DNA of 64,000 nucleotides from Arthrobacter sp. OAP107. GTDB taxonomy: Bacteria; Actinomycetota; Actinomycetes; Actinomycetales; Micrococcaceae. This document shows, piece after piece, positions 42,473 to 50,022 of this stretch. A program made the position numbers and the translations under genes. The stretch covers positions 4,092,001 to 4,156,000 of the forward strand of contig NZ_JBEPOK010000001.1 of the NCBI RefSeq assembly GCF_040546765.1, in the 5' to 3' direction. Every line of letters begins with the position of its first letter. The stretch's first letter is position 1. The notes under the pieces are model-generated. The model made no database searches. It saw only the letters and a list, made by a program, of their open reading frames with translations, and was not told the origin of the DNA.

Positions 42473-44230
42473 CTACCCCTTGGACTGCGCCGGGAGAACC
42501 AAATCGCCTGCCTTGTCCGTCGACAAGGCGAGCGACGAAACATACTGGGGTTCGCCGTCGGGCCCGTCCTGGGCGGAACGCACCATGTCCGGGCGTTCGA
42601 ACTCAATCCCGGTCACATGGCAGAGCAGTTTTGCGTCGCTGGGGTTCCCGTCGGCGTCGAACATCGGCAAATCGATGCCGTCATCGGTGCGCCGCAGGTA
42701 GTACCTGCCCTTGGTCAGGACCGCCAGAACCGGCGGCAGCACAAGTGCAAGCCCTACCGCGAAAATCGGTGAATACGGCTGGATGCCGGAACCGAAGGCG
42801 CCGAAGAACACCGCGATGGACACCCCGGCAGAAACCAGCATGGACACAAACCCCACCGGGTTGACGGCGTGCAGCATGCCGCGTCGGAACTCGGGGGTCC
42901 TGGGCGAGATCTTCAGCAGGTACTTGTTGATGGCGATGTCCGACGCCACAGTCACTACCCAGGCCATGGCGCAGTTGGCATAGAAGCCCAGAATCGTGTT
43001 GAGGAAGTCGAACATGTTGGCTTCCATGAGGACCAGGGCAATCAGCAGATTCACCGCCACGAACACCATCCGCCCGGGGTAGGTCTTCGTCACCCGCGTG
43101 AAGCTGTTAGTCCATGCCAAGGAACCCGAGTAGGCGTTGGTGACATTGATCTTGATCTGCGAAATCACCACCAGCACCACGGCCAGGCTCATCGCCAGCC
43201 ACGCCGGCATCATCTCCTCGTAGACGCCGAGGAACTGGTGCACCGGCTCATTCGCCGTCGCCGAGGCCGCCGGATCCAACTTGGCGATCAGGTAGACGGC
43301 GATGAACATCCCCACGATCTGCTTGACCGCACCGAACATAACCCAGCCAGGCCCGGCAAGGATCACGGCCCGCCACCACGCACCCTTGTTGTCGGCGGTC
43401 TTGGGCGGCATGAACCGCAAGTAGTCGATTTGCTCCGCGATCTGCGCCATCAGGGACAGGCAGACGCCGGCGGCCAGCATGACCGACGCCAGATTGGTTC
43501 CCGCAGCCCCTGAATTCCCGGTGTAGGCGAAGAAGTCATCGATGCTGCCGGGGTGGGACACCAGCAGGTAGCCGACGGGAACCACCATGAGAAGCAGCCA
43601 CAGCGGCGTTGTCCAGACCTGCAGTTTGGCCAGCGTGTTCATCCCGTAAATGACGAGCGGAATGATGATGATCGTGGACGCCGCATAACCCAGCCATTGC
43701 GGAATCCCGAGGCCCAGTTCGAGGCCCTGCGCCATGATGGACCCTTCCAGCGCGAAGAAGATGAACGTGAAGGTCGCAAAGATCACGTTCGTCACCACGG
43801 AACCGTAATAGCCGAACCCGGAACCACGGGTAATGAGGTCCAAATCAATGTTGTACCGGGCCGCATAATAGGCAAGCGGAAAACCCGTGGCGAAGATAAT
43901 GACGGCTGCCACGACAATTCCGAGGATCGCATTCGCCGTTCCATACGCAATTCCGATATTCGCGCCGATCGAGAAGTCAGCCAGATAGGCAATCCCGCCG
44001 AGCGCACTCGTCGCAACGACGCCCGCGCTCCACTTGCGGTAGGAACGCGGCGCGAACCTGAGCGTGTAATCCTCCAGGCTCTCCTTCGTGGCGCTCAAGG
44101 CGTTCGCGTTGCCGGCCGCACGGGTGCCGGCCGCACGGGTGCCGGCGGCATGGCCGACGGCGGTACGCTCGACGGCGGTGCCCCCGCCCGGGCTGTCCAA
44201 CAGTTCGCTGTCTTGCAGGTCATTCGTCAT
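42473..44230 (-). CDS. NCS1 family purine/pyrimidine (cytosine-type) permease
   Basis: 585 residues with 12 predicted membrane helices of the nucleobase:cation symporter-1 family: the first helices contain LGGIAYLADFSIGANIGIAYG, GFPLAYYAARYNIDLDLITRGSGFGY, and the centre has GSLAWTNSFTRVTKTYPGR. The N-terminal 45 residues are hydrophilic with an AAGTRAAGTRAAG repeat encoded by tandem DNA repeats. A C-terminal cytosolic extension of about 75 residues (RRTDDGIDLPMFDADGNPS onward) is longer than in CodB. Substrate (cytosine, allantoin, hydantoin or similar) cannot be fixed; no catabolic gene is adjacent. Confidence 0.87.
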   Translation of the reverse strand: MTNDLQDSELLDSPGGGTAVERTAVGHAAGTRAAGTRAAGNANALSATKESLEDYTLRFAPRSYRKWSAGVVATSALGGIAYLADFSIGANIGIAYGTANAILGIVVAAVIIFATGFPLAYYAARYNIDLDLITRGSGFGYYGSVVTNVIFATFTFIFFALEGSIMAQGLELGLGIPQWLGYAASTIIIIPLVIYGMNTLAKLQVWTTPLWLLLMVVPVGYLLVSHPGSIDDFFAYTGNSGAAGTNLASVMLAAGVCLSLMAQIAEQIDYLRFMPPKTADNKGAWWRAVILAGPGWVMFGAVKQIVGMFIAVYLIAKLDPAASATANEPVHQFLGVYEEMMPAWLAMSLAVVLVVISQIKINVTNAYSGSLAWTNSFTRVTKTYPGRMVFVAVNLLIALVLMEANMFDFLNTILGFYANCAMAWVVTVASDIAINKYLLKISPRTPEFRRGMLHAVNPVGFVSMLVSAGVSIAVFFGAFGSGIQPYSPIFAVGLALVLPPVLAVLTKGRYYLRRTDDGIDLPMFDADGNPSDAKLLCHVTGIEFERPDMVRSAQDGPDGEPQYVSSLALSTDKAGDLVLPAQSKG

Positions 44231-44410
44231 GAGGCATCCGCTTTCGTCACCGGTTTGTCTTCCTCGCCGACGCTAGCCACGCCGTGCGACAGCCCGGTTC
44301 CGGCGCTATTACAGCCGTGTAAAGTGTCCTACGCACCCGTCAAACTGTCGCTCCGCCCTGTGGCGCGGCGCCGCACATGCTGGGAAAATCTGTCCATACC
44401 CCTATCGTTT

Positions 44411-44427
44411 TTCTACAGCCTGTAGAA
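44411..44427. promoter_or_regulatory. 17-bp palindrome TTCTACAG-C-CTGTAGAA
   Basis: Perfect 8-bp arms around one base, ending 10 bp before the start codon of the PNPOx-like gene and about 180 bp before the divergent NCS1 start. Position across the transcription/translation start region suggests a repressor operator. The regulator is not evident in the window. Confidence 0.55.
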
Positions 44428-44437
44428 GAATGGAGCC

Positions 44438-44872
44438 ATGATGTTCAACCACGCCGACGGCGATCCCATCCTGGTCCTCGACGAAGAGCAGTGCTGGCAG
44501 CTTCTGGAGGGCACGACGCACGGCCGCCTCGTGGTGACCGTGGCGGGCGAGCCGGACATTTTCCCGGTGAACTACGTGACCAGCCGGAGGAAGCTGTACT
44601 TCCGCACCGCGCCGGGCAACAAGCTCGCCCAGGTGACCATCAATGACAGGGTCCTGTTCGAAACGGACGGCATCATGTCGGACCAAGCGTGGTCGGTGGT
44701 GCTCCGCGGCACCGCCCGCGTCCTGAGCAAGTCAGCCGAGATCGCCGAAGCCGAAGAGCTCGGGCTCGCGTCCTGGGTCCCCACGTTGAAAGACTTCTAC
44801 GTGGAGATTGATCCCGGTTCCGTCAGCGGCCGGCACTTCCAGTTTGGCGAGCAGCCGGAGCGCGAGATCTAA
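44438..44872 (+). CDS. Pyridoxamine 5'-phosphate oxidase-fold protein
   Basis: 144 residues with a split-barrel flavin-binding fold: QCWQLLEGTTHGRLVVTVAGEPDIFPVNYV is the standard N-terminus of small actinobacterial PNPOx-like proteins. RKLYFRTAPGNKLAQVTIND and WSVVLRGTARVLSKSAEIAEAE follow. It may bind FMN or F420 and reduce small compounds; substrate unknown. Two adjacent ATGs (44438, 44441) follow GGAG; the second has the better spacing. A 17-bp palindrome overlaps its promoter. Confidence 0.87.
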   Translation: MMFNHADGDPILVLDEEQCWQLLEGTTHGRLVVTVAGEPDIFPVNYVTSRRKLYFRTAPGNKLAQVTINDRVLFETDGIMSDQAWSVVLRGTARVLSKSAEIAEAEELGLASWVPTLKDFYVEIDPGSVSGRHFQFGEQPEREI

Positions 44873-44898
44873 CTCCGACGCCGGCCTAGACTGGAAAT

Positions 44899-45321
44899 AT
44901 GGCGGACCGGCTGACCCCTGAGCAGCGCAGCTGGAACATGTCCCGCATCCGGGGCAAGAACACCAAGCCCGAACTGCTGGTGCGCCGCCTCCTGCACTCC
45001 AAGGGCTACCGCTACCGCCTGCATGGCGCCTCGCGCGGCATCAAGCTGCCCGGAAACCCCGATCTCGTCTTCGCCGGCCGGCGCAAGGTCATCTTCGTCA
45101 ACGGCTGTTTCTGGCACTTCCACGACTGCCGGGTGGGCCAGCACTCCCCTAAGGCCAACGCCGAATTCTGGGAAACGAAACGCACCCGAACGCGGGACCG
45201 CGACGCCAGCCAGCGGCGTCAGCTGGAAAACGACGGATGGGAAGTACTGACGGTCTGGGAGTGCCAGCTCAGGGACCTGTCCGCCGTCGAGGAACAGCTG
45301 GAGCTGTTCCTCACGGGCTGA
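44899..45321 (+). CDS. vsr: Very short patch repair endonuclease Vsr
   Basis: 140 residues with the complete Vsr signature: RSWNMSRIRGKNTKPELLVRRLL, RYRLHGASRGIKLPGNPDLVFAGRRKVIFVNGCFWHFHDC (catalytic Asp in NPDLVF; zinc/active-site His and Cys), and RRQLENDGWEVLTVWECQL. Vsr nicks DNA at T:G mismatches that arise by deamination of 5-methylcytosine. Normally it is encoded beside a cytosine-5 methyltransferase, but none is in this window. TAGACT lies 6 nt before the ATG with no Shine-Dalgarno, so it appears leaderless. It starts 26 bp after the PNPOx-like gene. Confidence 0.93.
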   Translation: MADRLTPEQRSWNMSRIRGKNTKPELLVRRLLHSKGYRYRLHGASRGIKLPGNPDLVFAGRRKVIFVNGCFWHFHDCRVGQHSPKANAEFWETKRTRTRDRDASQRRQLENDGWEVLTVWECQLRDLSAVEEQLELFLTG

Positions 45322-45339
45322 CCAAAAACGGGGCGAGGC

Positions 45340-46096
45340 TCAGTTCTCGGCCGGAGCCAGCCGGTAGCCCACGCCGCGGACGGTCTGCAGCCAGCGCGGG
45401 TTCTGCGCCGAATCGCCCAGTTTCTTGCGCAGGTTGCCCATGTGCACCTCAACGGACCGCTCGTCCCGCCTCGCTGATGTAACTGCCGACGTCGTAGGGT
45501 TCGTCCCGCAGCCGGCGCACCAGATCCGCTTTGGTACGGACCATGCGGCCGGCCTCGAGCAGGGCGTGCAGCAGGTCGAACTCGGTGCGGGTCAGGCTCA
45601 GCTCCTGGCCGTCCACGGCCACGGTGCGGGACTCATAGCTCAGGTCCAGCCCGTTGTGGGTGAACTTCCGCCCCTCGTTCGCGGCGGCGGCAGGTGAGCC
45701 GGCCTCTTCGCCGAGTTCCGGCGTCGAACGCGGACGGCGCATCATGGCCGCGACGCGGGCTCGCAGTTCTCGCGGACGGAACGGTTTGGTGAGGTAGTCG
45801 TCGGCGCCCGACTCAAGGCCGATCAGGGTATCCAGCTCTTCCGCACGGGCGGTGAGCATGACGATGTAGGCGTCGGAGAACTGGCGGATCTGCCGTGCCA
45901 CTTCGAAGCCGTCGATGTCCGGCAGTCCGAGGTCCAGTGTGATGACCGCCGGATCCAGTTCCTTGGCGGCAAGGACGCCCTCGGCGCCGCTGCTTGCGGC
46001 GCGCACCTCAAAACCGGCCTGCGTCAGAACAACGCGTACCAATTCGCGAATGTCGTGATCATCCTCGATGACCAATCCCACGCGTGTATCACCCAT
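45340..46096 (-). pseudogene. OmpR-family response regulator, single-base frameshift near 3' end
   Basis: Receiver domain: GLVIEDDHDIRELVRVVL, phosphoacceptor Asp in LDLGLPDIDGFEV, MLTARAE, and DDYLTKPFRPRELRARV. The winged-helix output domain starts LDLSYESRTVAVDGQELSLT and runs to YDVGSYISEA, where the frame hits a stop. In the next frame the expected ending resumes at once: DERSVEVHMGNLRKKLGD, WLQTVRGVGYRLAP. The shift is one extra base in CCC at 45465-45467 (GGG in the coding strand). Corrected, the protein has about 251 residues. The gene is divergent from a sensor kinase at 46198, its likely partner. Confidence 0.85.
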
Positions 46097-46159
46097 CGCA
46101 GCCCCCTCAGCCCGCTACATCCCGTCTGCAGTATAGCCCGCGGCGGATATCCTGCTCCT

Positions 46160-46201
46160 ATGCGTTTCTCACGCCCCGCCCAGATGGCCCCTTGCCCATG
46201 A
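46160..46201 (+). CDS. 13-codon leaderless upstream ORF coupled to the histidine kinase
   Basis: ATG at 46160 begins MRFSRPAQMAPCP and stops with TGA at 46199-46201, which overlaps the kinase start as ATGA. TATCCT (46148-46153) is 6 nt before this ATG, the leaderless arrangement. The kinase ATG has no Shine-Dalgarno of its own, so ribosomes finishing this peptide probably restart on it. The peptide itself, Pro-rich with one Cys, may have a regulatory role. Confidence 0.45.
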   Translation: MRFSRPAQMAPCP

Positions 46202-47886
46202 GCACTATCGCCTGGAAAGACTCCTCCGGCGGGATCCTGCTCTTCCGGCGGCCCTTCCATGAGTATTCCCTGCGGGGCAGGGTGATGCTGAGCCAGATGC
46301 CGCTTTCCGTGACGGCGGGAATCACGGCATTCCTCATTCTGGCGTTTTTCCCTGAGACGCTGCTTAACCCCCTTTTCATCAGCTTTCTGCTGTCGCAGGC
46401 AGTCATACTGATCCTTTGCTATGCCGTGCCCTGGCATCGGCTGCCGTATCCCTCTTTCCTGGTGATACCCCTCCTGGATTTGGTGTCCATCAGCCTGGGC
46501 AGGGAAGGCGGCCAGGACAGCCTGACAGGGCTCAGCCTCATGGCCGTTTTTCCGGTCATCTGGCTCTGTGCCTCCGGGCTGTTCCCCAAAGCCGCGGTGG
46601 CACTGTCCTTCTTCGCTCCCTTGGCGATCATCTGGGTGCCGCTGTTTCTCCGGGGCGCCGTCTCCGGCCAGGACCTGGCACGCTCCTTCCTGCTGCCCGT
46701 GATGATGCTGGGCATCGGCGTTACCGTGTCCGTCATGACGCTCAGCATGGTCCGGCAGCAGCGGGACCTCGAGGAGCAGCAGCACGACCTGGAAGAAAAG
46801 GACTCCCAGCTCCGTGGCGTGCTGACCGGAAGCAAGCGCCAGGAACGGCTGCTGAACACGGTCCTGGAAACGGTGCACCTGGGCGTCCTCGCCGTCGATG
46901 CTCAGGGCCATGACATCCTAATGAACCGCAAGCAGCGCAAGCATCACCGGCTGGCGACGCCGCCAACCATCGATGATCCCAATGAATCGCAGCTGCTGGT
47001 GTTCGCCGCCGACCGGACCACCCTGGTCCCCGTCGACGAGCGGCCCGTCCGGCGCGCCGTACTCGGCGAGGAATTCACCGATTATCTGGTGTGGCTCGGA
47101 GCTGGCGCCGAACAGCGCGCCATATCCACCAGTGCCAGGCCCATGAAAGACCAGGACGGGAATTTCGCAGGCTCCGTCATTGTGTTCAGCGACGTCACCG
47201 AGCTCGTGAACGCTTTGGCCGCCAAGGACGACTTCGTCTCGAACGTCTCGCACGAGTTCCGTACGCCGCTCACCTCCATTCTTGGTTACGTCGAGCTTTT
47301 GTTGGACGACGACGACCTCACCGACTCCCAACGTGGCCCCCTGGAGATCATCCGGCGGAACGCCGAACGTCTGCTCACGTTGGTCTCGGACCTGCTGTCC
47401 AGCCGCAATGGCCAACTGCTCGTGACCCCGGAAGCTGTGAACGTCGCCGAGCTCGTGCGCACCAGCGTCACCGCCGCCCTGCCGCGCGCCGCAGAGTCCG
47501 GCATCCACCTGCGCGCCGACGCCCCGGAGCGGCTGGAGGCGCACATCGACGCTGCGCGCATCTCCCAGGTCCTGGACAACCTCGTATCGAACGCCATCAA
47601 ATACTCGCCCGACGGCGGCGACGTGGTGGTGGCGCTGCGCTCTGAGGACGGCCATATGGTGTGCAGCGTGAGCGATACGGGCATGGGAATGAGCCAGAAG
47701 GACCAGGAGGAGGTCTTCGCTAAGTTCTTCCGGTCGGCAGCGGTCCGCAACTCAACCATTCCCGGCGTCGGACTGGGGCTGTCCATCAGCAAGGCCATTG
47801 TGGAAGCGCACGGGGGCCGCGTCTCTCTCCGCAGCGAAGTGGGAAAGGGCACCACGTTTACGTTTGCCGTCCCGGTGCAGAACTGA
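46198..47886 (+). CDS. Membrane sensor histidine kinase
   Basis: 562 residues. The N-terminal third has about five to six membrane helices (SVTAGITAFLILAFF, LNPLFISFLLSQAVILILCY, LTGLSLMAVFPVIWLCASG, AAVALSFFAPLAIIWVPLFL, FLLPVMMLGIGVTVSVMTL). A coiled coil (QQRDLEEQQHDLEEKDSQL) leads to a PAS domain (about 225-340), then HisKA with phospho-His in VSNVSHEFRTPLTSILGY near residue 352, and a HATPase with NLVSNAIKYSPDGG, SDTGMGMS and GVGLGLSISKAIVEAHGG. It presumably phosphorylates the divergent OmpR-type regulator. The start is supported by an ATGA overlap with a short upstream ORF rather than by a ribosome site. The signal is unknown. Confidence 0.88.
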   Translation: MSTIAWKDSSGGILLFRRPFHEYSLRGRVMLSQMPLSVTAGITAFLILAFFPETLLNPLFISFLLSQAVILILCYAVPWHRLPYPSFLVIPLLDLVSISLGREGGQDSLTGLSLMAVFPVIWLCASGLFPKAAVALSFFAPLAIIWVPLFLRGAVSGQDLARSFLLPVMMLGIGVTVSVMTLSMVRQQRDLEEQQHDLEEKDSQLRGVLTGSKRQERLLNTVLETVHLGVLAVDAQGHDILMNRKQRKHHRLATPPTIDDPNESQLLVFAADRTTLVPVDERPVRRAVLGEEFTDYLVWLGAGAEQRAISTSARPMKDQDGNFAGSVIVFSDVTELVNALAAKDDFVSNVSHEFRTPLTSILGYVELLLDDDDLTDSQRGPLEIIRRNAERLLTLVSDLLSSRNGQLLVTPEAVNVAELVRTSVTAALPRAAESGIHLRADAPERLEAHIDAARISQVLDNLVSNAIKYSPDGGDVVVALRSEDGHMVCSVSDTGMGMSQKDQEEVFAKFFRSAAVRNSTIPGVGLGLSISKAIVEAHGGRVSLRSEVGKGTTFTFAVPVQN

Positions 47887-47893
47887 GCTGCGA

Positions 47894-48598
47894 CTACGCC
47901 CGGTGGTCCTCGATCAGCCACCCGGCCAGTCGCCGGGCCCGCCCGGCCGCGTCCAGGTCGCCCTCGGCTGCGGAGATGATGGAGCCCTTCATCAGGATGT
48001 GCCAGGAGCGGGAGAAGTCGTCGGTCCGCTGCAGACCGGCCTCGTCCGCGAGTTGCTTCACGTGGCTGCGGATCCTGGCGAGGTAATCGATGCTGGCCCG
48101 CCCCAGCGGATGCGAAGCGCCCATCTCCAGCAGCACGTTGATGAAGGAACAGGCCTCAAAGTCGGTGCGGTGGAACCAGTCGGAGAAGACATCGAAGATG
48201 GCCAGCAGCTGCTGCTCGGGAGTGTCCGCCCGACGCCGCGCCTCCCCCATGATGGCGCTGACCGTCCACACCTGGTCGCGCTTCTCCAGGAAGGCCAGCA
48301 CGACCTCGTCCTTGGAGGCGAAGTGGCGGTAGAACGTGGCCTTCGCGACGCCGGAGCTGCTGATAAGTTCGTTGATGCCAACGTCCCGGATGCCACGGCG
48401 GGCAAAGAGGTCGTAGGCCGCACTGACGATCCGTTCACGCATTCTGGAAGCACCGGACGCTGCAATCTCCTCGCCATACGTCCGGCCTCCCGCTGCTAGC
48501 GGGACACCCGGGGTGGCGGCCGGCTGCGGTCCAGTCTGAAGCCCTCCGGAAAGCTCTCTCCCGGCGCTCCACGGCTCGGAGCTGGGTACCTCTGCCAT
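47894..48598 (-). CDS. TetR family transcriptional regulator
   Basis: 234 residues: a 50-residue Pro/Gly-rich N-terminal extension, then the TetR helix-turn-helix (RERIVSAAYDLFARRGIRDVGINELISSSGVAKATFYRHFASKDEVVLAFL) in standard form and a helical ligand domain with DVFSDWFHRTDFEACSFINVLLE. The ATG at 48598 has TAGACT 7 nt upstream and no Shine-Dalgarno, so it looks leaderless. A 22-bp palindrome lies upstream across the -35 region, implying autorepression. It converges with the sensor kinase; no efflux or enzyme gene that it would control is directly adjacent. Confidence 0.88.
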   Translation of the reverse strand: MAEVPSSEPWSAGRELSGGLQTGPQPAATPGVPLAAGGRTYGEEIAASGASRMRERIVSAAYDLFARRGIRDVGINELISSSGVAKATFYRHFASKDEVVLAFLEKRDQVWTVSAIMGEARRRADTPEQQLLAIFDVFSDWFHRTDFEACSFINVLLEMGASHPLGRASIDYLARIRSHVKQLADEAGLQRTDDFSRSWHILMKGSIISAAEGDLDAAGRARRLAGWLIEDHRA

Positions 48599-48621
48599 TA
48601 GGAACAGTCTATCCCTCAATG

Positions 48622-48643
48622 CAAGACAGACCTGTCTGTCTTG
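48622..48643. promoter_or_regulatory. TetR-type operator (10-bp arms)
   Basis: CAAGACAGAC (48622-48631) and GTCTGTCTTG (48634-48643) are perfect complements with CT between. The site is 10 bp upstream of the tetR -10 box and 35 bp from the mcrC stop. Length and symmetry are typical of TetR-family operators. Confidence 0.75.
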
Positions 48644-48678
48644 AGAGAGTTCAACCCCCGGGACCGGGACACGCAGGG

Positions 48679-50022
48679 TTAACGGCCGAGGCTTGCCTGG
48701 CGCACCACTTCTCCCCAGGACTGCTCGGCCAGGTCTGCCACCGCTGCCAGGATTTCCGACGGCGGGCGGGACAGATCCAGCGGAAACTCCACGATGTCGA
48801 TGTCGGTGTTGAGGATCCGCCTCAGCTTCACCTCACCCGCGCCGGCGTAGACCAGCCAGGCCGTGGGCACGCGCAACGCTGTGCAGTAGGCCAGCATCTG
48901 GAAATGGTCGGCCGAGAGTGACGCACCCTGGTCCGTGCCGGCGCGGTACTGGGCGTCGTACACCACCACCGGCCGGCCGCCCAGCAGGTGCACGGCGTCC
49001 GGGCGCACGGTTAGCCGGTCCGAGTCCCGGACTGCTTCGTTCAGCAGCGCGTTGTACTGCAGCCGCATCTCGCCGGGATAGGCCCCCATGGCCCGGCGCA
49101 AGGCTGCGCCCACGAAGTCTTCGAAGACCTTGCCCATGTCGACGACGAAGGAAGCCGTCCGCTGTTTGCCCTCCCCCGCCTCGGCGGAGGCATTGCGCAG
49201 GACCACTTCGGCGAGCCGGAGCGCCGCGTGGTAGCGGAGGTTCATCCGGTTTGCCTGCCACGGGGGAAGCGGAGCGCCGGCGTGGAGGCGGGTGACGCCG
49301 TCGAGCTTTCCCTTCAGCTGCCGCAGGCGGCCCAGCACCTCCGGGCGGACGCCCGGGACGCGGGACATGCGGTCGAGGGCGGCGCGCAGGATGCGGTTTT
49401 CCGGGATGTCCTCGGTGAACTCGTCGTAGGAGACCTCCAGCGGCACGAGCATCCCGGGGCGGCGCGAGATCTGGTCGGAAATGCGGATGCGGCCCTTGAC
49501 CGTCCGGAGCGAGTCGTCAACCGTCACGTAGCCCTGCAATACGCCGCGCTGCAGGGCGCGTTCGGAGAGCTGCACCAGTGACGCCGCGAGGGCGCTCCAC
49601 AGCTCGGCATCTTCGTCGGCGGCCACAATATCGTCGCGGAAGCCCTGGTCCCCGGCGTAGCTCAGCAGGAAGAGCAGGCGACTCAGCCCGAGCCGGTCTT
49701 TGGGCCGCACGTCGAGCTGCACCAGCGGGGTGCGGACGGATCCCACCATGCCGACGGGTTCGATCCGGAAGAGCCCCATTCCCATGGGCGTCGCCTTGGC
49801 CAGGCCGCTGGAGTTCAGGAAGGCGGCGCTTTCGGCGTCGAGCTTTTCCACGGTCCCGCCTGACAGCTCGTCCAGAACGATGTGCCGCAGTCCCGGCGCG
49901 GGGCCGCGGCTGCCGCGGGCAGCGGCGCCGGTTCCGGTGCCAGCGGCGCCGGAGGCCGCCGTCGCAAATGAAGCCGTTGTCGCCGAAAAGGCGGCCCGGG
50001 CCGCAGGGCTAGCGAGCCGCAA
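48679..50022 (-). CDS. mcrC: McrC-like subunit of type IV restriction system (catalytic lysine replaced)
   Basis: 447 residues with the McrC architecture: N-terminal beta-rich domain (GMVGSVRTPLVQLDVRPKDRLGLSRLLFLLSY), middle KGRIRISDQISRRPG and EFTEDIPENRILRAAL, and C-terminal PD-(D/E)xK nuclease FVVDMGKVFEDFVGAALRRA, LTVRPDAVHL, VVVYDAQYR. In active McrC proteins the last motif is DxK; here the lysine codon is CAG (Gln). McrC is the nuclease partner of the McrB motor and cleaves DNA carrying modified cytosine. A TTG start overlaps the McrB stop by 14 bp. The first 45 residues are Ala/Gly-rich and probably disordered. Confidence 0.85.
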   Translation of the reverse strand: MRLASPAARAAFSATTASFATAASGAAGTGTGAAARGSRGPAPGLRHIVLDELSGGTVEKLDAESAAFLNSSGLAKATPMGMGLFRIEPVGMVGSVRTPLVQLDVRPKDRLGLSRLLFLLSYAGDQGFRDDIVAADEDAELWSALAASLVQLSERALQRGVLQGYVTVDDSLRTVKGRIRISDQISRRPGMLVPLEVSYDEFTEDIPENRILRAALDRMSRVPGVRPEVLGRLRQLKGKLDGVTRLHAGAPLPPWQANRMNLRYHAALRLAEVVLRNASAEAGEGKQRTASFVVDMGKVFEDFVGAALRRAMGAYPGEMRLQYNALLNEAVRDSDRLTVRPDAVHLLGGRPVVVYDAQYRAGTDQGASLSADHFQMLAYCTALRVPTAWLVYAGAGEVKLRRILNTDIDIVEFPLDLSRPPSEILAAVADLAEQSWGEVVRQASLGR

